Shown piece by piece: positions 61,416 through 64,000 of a DNA stretch of 64,000 nt (position 1 is its first letter; every line of letters starts with the position of its first letter). Where the stretch lies: the NCBI GenBank assembly GCA_024695665.1, contig JAILHT010000066.1, forward strand, positions 1 to 64,000. The letters run 5' to 3'. The notes below the pieces were generated by a model that saw only the letters and a program-made list of their open reading frames with translations, had not been told where the DNA came from and made no database searches. The position numbers were made by a program, and so were the translations under genes. This stretch comes from Lachnospiraceae bacterium. GTDB taxonomy: Bacteria; Bacillota; Clostridia; Lachnospirales; Lachnospiraceae.

Positions 61416-62198
61416 TTGGACATAGCGTCTCTTGCAGGATTGATATTAGGTGCGGTAATGCTTGTCTTCGGTATTGTATCTAACGGTGCCGATCCGATGA
61501 GTTATGTTGATATAGCATCTGTAATCATTACATTGGGAGGTTCCATAGCGGGAACCCTTGCTTCATTTAAATTAAATGATTTTATTTCCGGACTTAAGAG
61601 CTTCTCTCTTCAGTTTAAAGGAGATGCCCAGGACCCTACGGCGATGATAAACAATATCATCAATCTTTCAAACGTTGCCCGTAAGGAAGGGCTTCTTGCA
61701 CTTGAGGAAGCTGCCAATAACGAGGAGGATGCCTTCTTGAAAAAAGGAATCATGCTTGTTGTTGACGGTACTGACCCGGAACTTGTAAAAGGGATTCTTG
61801 AGACAGATTTGAGCTGTCTTGAGGACAGGCATAAAAAGACTATTTCGTTCTGGGATAAATGGGCAGAACTCGGACCTGCATGGGGAATGATCGGAACACT
61901 TGTTGGATTGGTTAACATGCTTAACAACCTTTCCGATGCATCTGCTATCGGACCTGCCATGGCGGTTGCTTTGCTTACGACTATGTACGGTTCACTTATA
62001 GCAAACTGGATATGTTCACCATGTTCTGCAAAACTTAAGGTAAATAATGACCTTGAAGTTATCGTAAAAACAGTTACAATAGAAGGGCTTTTGTCTATAC
62101 AGGCAGGAGAAAACCCGAGAGTTATTGAAGAAAAACTTAAGTCATTCCTGGCTCCATCAGTCAGAGACAGCTTGGGCTCAGGCGGAGGTGAGGAATAG
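61416..62198 (+). CDS. motA: Flagellar motor stator protein MotA
   Basis: A 260-aa membrane protein with four helices forming the ion channel with MotB. DIASLAGLILGAVMLVFG at the N-terminus and WAELGPAWGMIGTLVGLVNM, GPAMAVALLTTMYGSLIAN in the second half are the family pattern. I choose the TTG at 61416, seven bases after GGGTGG, because the protein's usual N-terminus begins there; a TTG at 61401 is upstream of the ribosome binding site. Overlaps motB by one base. Confidence 0.92.
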   Translation: MDIASLAGLILGAVMLVFGIVSNGADPMSYVDIASVIITLGGSIAGTLASFKLNDFISGLKSFSLQFKGDAQDPTAMINNIINLSNVARKEGLLALEEAANNEEDAFLKKGIMLVVDGTDPELVKGILETDLSCLEDRHKKTISFWDKWAELGPAWGMIGTLVGLVNMLNNLSDASAIGPAMAVALLTTMYGSLIANWICSPCSAKLKVNNDLEVIVKTVTIEGLLSIQAGENPRVIEEKLKSFLAPSVRDSLGSGGGEE

Positions 62199-63025
62199 TG
62201 GCGAGACAAAAAAAGGAAGATCCTCCTAAGGGGTCCCCGGCATGGATGGCCACGTTCTCAGACCTCATGAATTTGCTCTTGTGTTTCTTCGTGTTGCTTT
62301 TCTCAATGTCAAGCGTCGATGCGGAGAAATTTGAACTTGTAGTAGCTTCATTAAAGAGCAGTTTTTCGGTTCTTCCTGCCGGAGGAACCACTATAGGTGA
62401 GGAAGGGATGCTCATTTCTTCCGGAATAAGCCAACTCGAACAGTTTGATATCTTTTTCGAACAGGCCGAGGGAGAGGAAACAGAGGATAGTGAGTCGGAG
62501 ACTGAAACCACCGAGATGACAGAGGAACAGGCCGAGGAAATGATTGAACAACAAGGCCTTGAAGAATCTGAAGAAATAAGTGAGGAAGTTGAACAGAAAC
62601 TCACCGAATACGGTATTCAGAATGAAGTTGAAGTTTCTTTTAACGCGCAATATGTACTTATTACATTAAACGGAGCGTTGCTTTTTGATTCGGGCCAGTC
62701 CGATGTGAGAGAAGATGCTATTCCTATATTGACTAAAGTAAGTAGCATACTCGAAGCTTATACTGAGAATATTATTGAGGTCGAAGGACATACGGATAAT
62801 GTTCCTATATCCAATGACAAGTATGAGAGTAATGATGTTTTGTCTATGTACAGAGCATTGACGGTTGCCAATTTTATCAGAGCAAACACATCGCTTGATC
62901 CGGCAATCATCAAATCGTCAGGCCGAGGAGAGTACCTTCCGGTGGCGGACAACTCTACAGCTGAGGGAAGAGCAAAAAACAGAAGAGTTGAAATAAAAAT
63001 ATACAATTCGTATAATTCGGATTGA
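62198..63025 (+). CDS. motB: Flagellar motor stator protein MotB
   Basis: A 275-aa stator subunit with one membrane helix carrying the essential Asp (WMATFSDLMNLLLCFF at about residues 17-32), an acidic Glu/Thr linker (about 90-130) and a C-terminal OmpA-like peptidoglycan-binding domain (VEGHTDNVPIS, RANTSLDPAIIKSSGRGEYL, GRAKNRRVEI). It starts with GTG at 62198, overlapping the motA stop, with GGCGGAGGTGAGG upstream. Confidence 0.93.
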   Translation: MARQKKEDPPKGSPAWMATFSDLMNLLLCFFVLLFSMSSVDAEKFELVVASLKSSFSVLPAGGTTIGEEGMLISSGISQLEQFDIFFEQAEGEETEDSESETETTEMTEEQAEEMIEQQGLEESEEISEEVEQKLTEYGIQNEVEVSFNAQYVLITLNGALLFDSGQSDVREDAIPILTKVSSILEAYTENIIEVEGHTDNVPISNDKYESNDVLSMYRALTVANFIRANTSLDPAIIKSSGRGEYLPVADNSTAEGRAKNRRVEIKIYNSYNSD

Positions 63026-63042
63026 TAAAATGGGAGAGGCAT

Positions 63043-63558
63043 ATGAAAAAGAATTTAATTTCCATAGTTATTCTTGCACTGGTTATTGCAAACCTTGTTC
63101 TTACTGCAATAATCATGATTACCATCATCCCGGAGACCAAAAAGGTTAATTCTTTGATCACGGAAGTTTGTTCGGCAATCGATCTTGAACTTAAAAGCGG
63201 AACAATTAACACAACGAATGTATCTGTTCCTATAGATCAGATCGCAACATATGATATATCCGATGCAATGACCATAAAACTTAAAGACTCCGGTGACGGA
63301 GAGAGTCATTATGCGGTTATAACCGTAACAATTTCCATGAATACGTCAAACGCTGATTATGCTACATACAGCGCTACGATGGAGGAGAAATCTTCTCTTA
63401 TAAAGAGCCAGATAAATACAATTGTTTCGGGATATACGTTTGATGAGTTCAATTCGGATCAGGAAGCAGTTCAGGATGCAATTCTTTCAGCTTTGCAGAC
63501 ACTGTTCAATTCCGATTTTATCATCGATGTAGGATTCCCTACAGTTACGGTACAGTAG
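63043..63558 (+). CDS. fliL: Flagellar basal body-associated protein FliL
   Basis: A 171-aa bitopic protein: one N-terminal membrane helix (about 5-28) and a C-terminal extracytoplasmic domain ending in a stomatin-like arrangement. FliL surrounds the stator and modulates torque. The sequence is diverged; position between motB and fliM supports the call. The start is the ATG at 63043, after GGGAGAGG; an in-frame ATG at 63022 lies in motB. Confidence 0.78.
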   Translation: MKKNLISIVILALVIANLVLTAIIMITIIPETKKVNSLITEVCSAIDLELKSGTINTTNVSVPIDQIATYDISDAMTIKLKDSGDGESHYAVITVTISMNTSNADYATYSATMEEKSSLIKSQINTIVSGYTFDEFNSDQEAVQDAILSALQTLFNSDFIIDVGFPTVTVQ

Positions 63559-63597
63559 TGAATTTATTATTATTGATGACAAGGTGGTGGGAGTAAC

Positions 63598-64000
63598 GTG
63601 GGAGACGTTCTGTCCCAAAAAGAGATTGACAATCTTCTTCAAGCCTTAAACAGTGGTGAACTTGATGTTGATGACATCAGCAAAGAACCCGAGAAACAGA
63701 TTAGGGATTACGACTTTGCCAGGCCATCAAAGTTTTCCAAAGAACATCTAAGGACCTTGGAGATTATATTTGAAAACTACGGCAGATTACTTTCTACCAG
63801 CCTTCCGATATATTTGAGGAAGAATATTCAGGTGGATGTTATGAACTCCGAAGCTGTTACTTATATGGAGTTTTCAAACGCACTTTCCAACCCTGTACTG
63901 TTGGGAATTGTGGATATGCCGCCACTCAAGGGAAATATCATTCTTGAGATGGCATCTAACCTGGGGTATGCAATAGTCGACAGAATGCTCGGTGGATTGG
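63598..64000 (+). CDS. fliM: Flagellar motor switch protein FliM, N-terminal part
   Basis: A partial gene, open to the window edge (134 codons). The N-terminus has VLSQKEIDNLLQAL, the CheY-binding segment of FliM, followed by the conserved YDFARPSKFSKEHLRTLEII and the start of the middle domain. It begins with GTG at 63598, with GGTGGGAG nine bases upstream. FliM links FliG and FliN in the C-ring. Confidence 0.93.
   Translation, partial: MGDVLSQKEIDNLLQALNSGELDVDDISKEPEKQIRDYDFARPSKFSKEHLRTLEIIFENYGRLLSTSLPIYLRKNIQVDVMNSEAVTYMEFSNALSNPVLLGIVDMPPLKGNIILEMASNLGYAIVDRMLGGL

Noticed and set aside
1-64000. Insertion sequences, prophage, tRNA or rRNA genes
   Set aside because: No transposase, integrase, terminal inverted repeats, tRNA cloverleaf or rRNA sequence was seen; gene content is continuous chromosomal backbone.

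Overview
The window looks like chromosomal DNA of a motile, probably non-spore-forming member of the Lachnospiraceae (Butyrivibrio/Pseudobutyrivibrio/Roseburia-like). The reasons are a Firmicute-type division (dcw) cluster, CodY, NfnAB, the DUF5717/DUF5716 pair I associate with this family, a Gram-positive flagellar operon order (flgB-flgC-fliE-fliF-fliG-fliH-fliI-fliJ-motE-fliK-flgD-flgE-motA-motB-fliL-fliM), low-to-moderate GC, strong GGAGG ribosome binding sites and frequent TTG starts. No spoIIGA/sigE/sigG follow ftsZ. The genus is an inference; no rRNA is present.

Layout. 1-1000: the end of a GldG-like/DUF4340 ABC export operon. 1039-9510: an AraC regulator divergent from an alpha-galactoside operon (lipoprotein binding protein, two permeases, YesL, GH36 and GH27 alpha-galactosidases). 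9695-11678: AI-2E-type transporter, small membrane protein and SEC-C protein. 11790-21760: dcw cluster (mraZ, rsmH, ftsL, class B PBP, mraY, murD, ftsW, divIB, ftsZ and a small unknown), with three MraZ-type boxes at the promoter; murG is not in it. 21783-25562: a second AraC regulator, a DapF homologue lacking both catalytic cysteines, and argS.

25571-40412 is one long co-directional run. It holds a His-rich CobW metal GTPase, a second CobW-like protein with a YcgQ/DUF1980-like tail, an amidase fused to a degenerate PdaA-like domain, NfnA/NfnB, then an uncharacterised four-gene set: a 1175-aa Ig-like/alpha-solenoid protein (DUF5717), a divergent Hsp70/actin-fold protein (DUF5716), a TPR protein and a membrane-anchored coiled-coil protein. 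A UvrD-family helicase follows. 40426-48981: DUF1292 protein (minus strand), a GH13 debranching-enzyme-like protein without its catalytic acids, DUF5662, comM, dprA, topA, and codY with a near-consensus CodY box inside its own promoter. 49105-64000: flagellar genes, broken by a terminator after flgE and running off the end inside fliM.

The best candidates for undescribed biology are the DUF5717/DUF5716/TPR/coiled-coil cluster (31908-38586), the CwlD-PdaA-like fusion (27883-29592), the cysteine-less DapF (22799-23644), the CobW-DUF1980-like fusion (26926-27867), the GH13 pseudoenzyme (40860-42746) and the FlgD with a surface-protein-type helical module (58217-58894). Family assignments are from recognised motifs and recalled homologues, without database searches.
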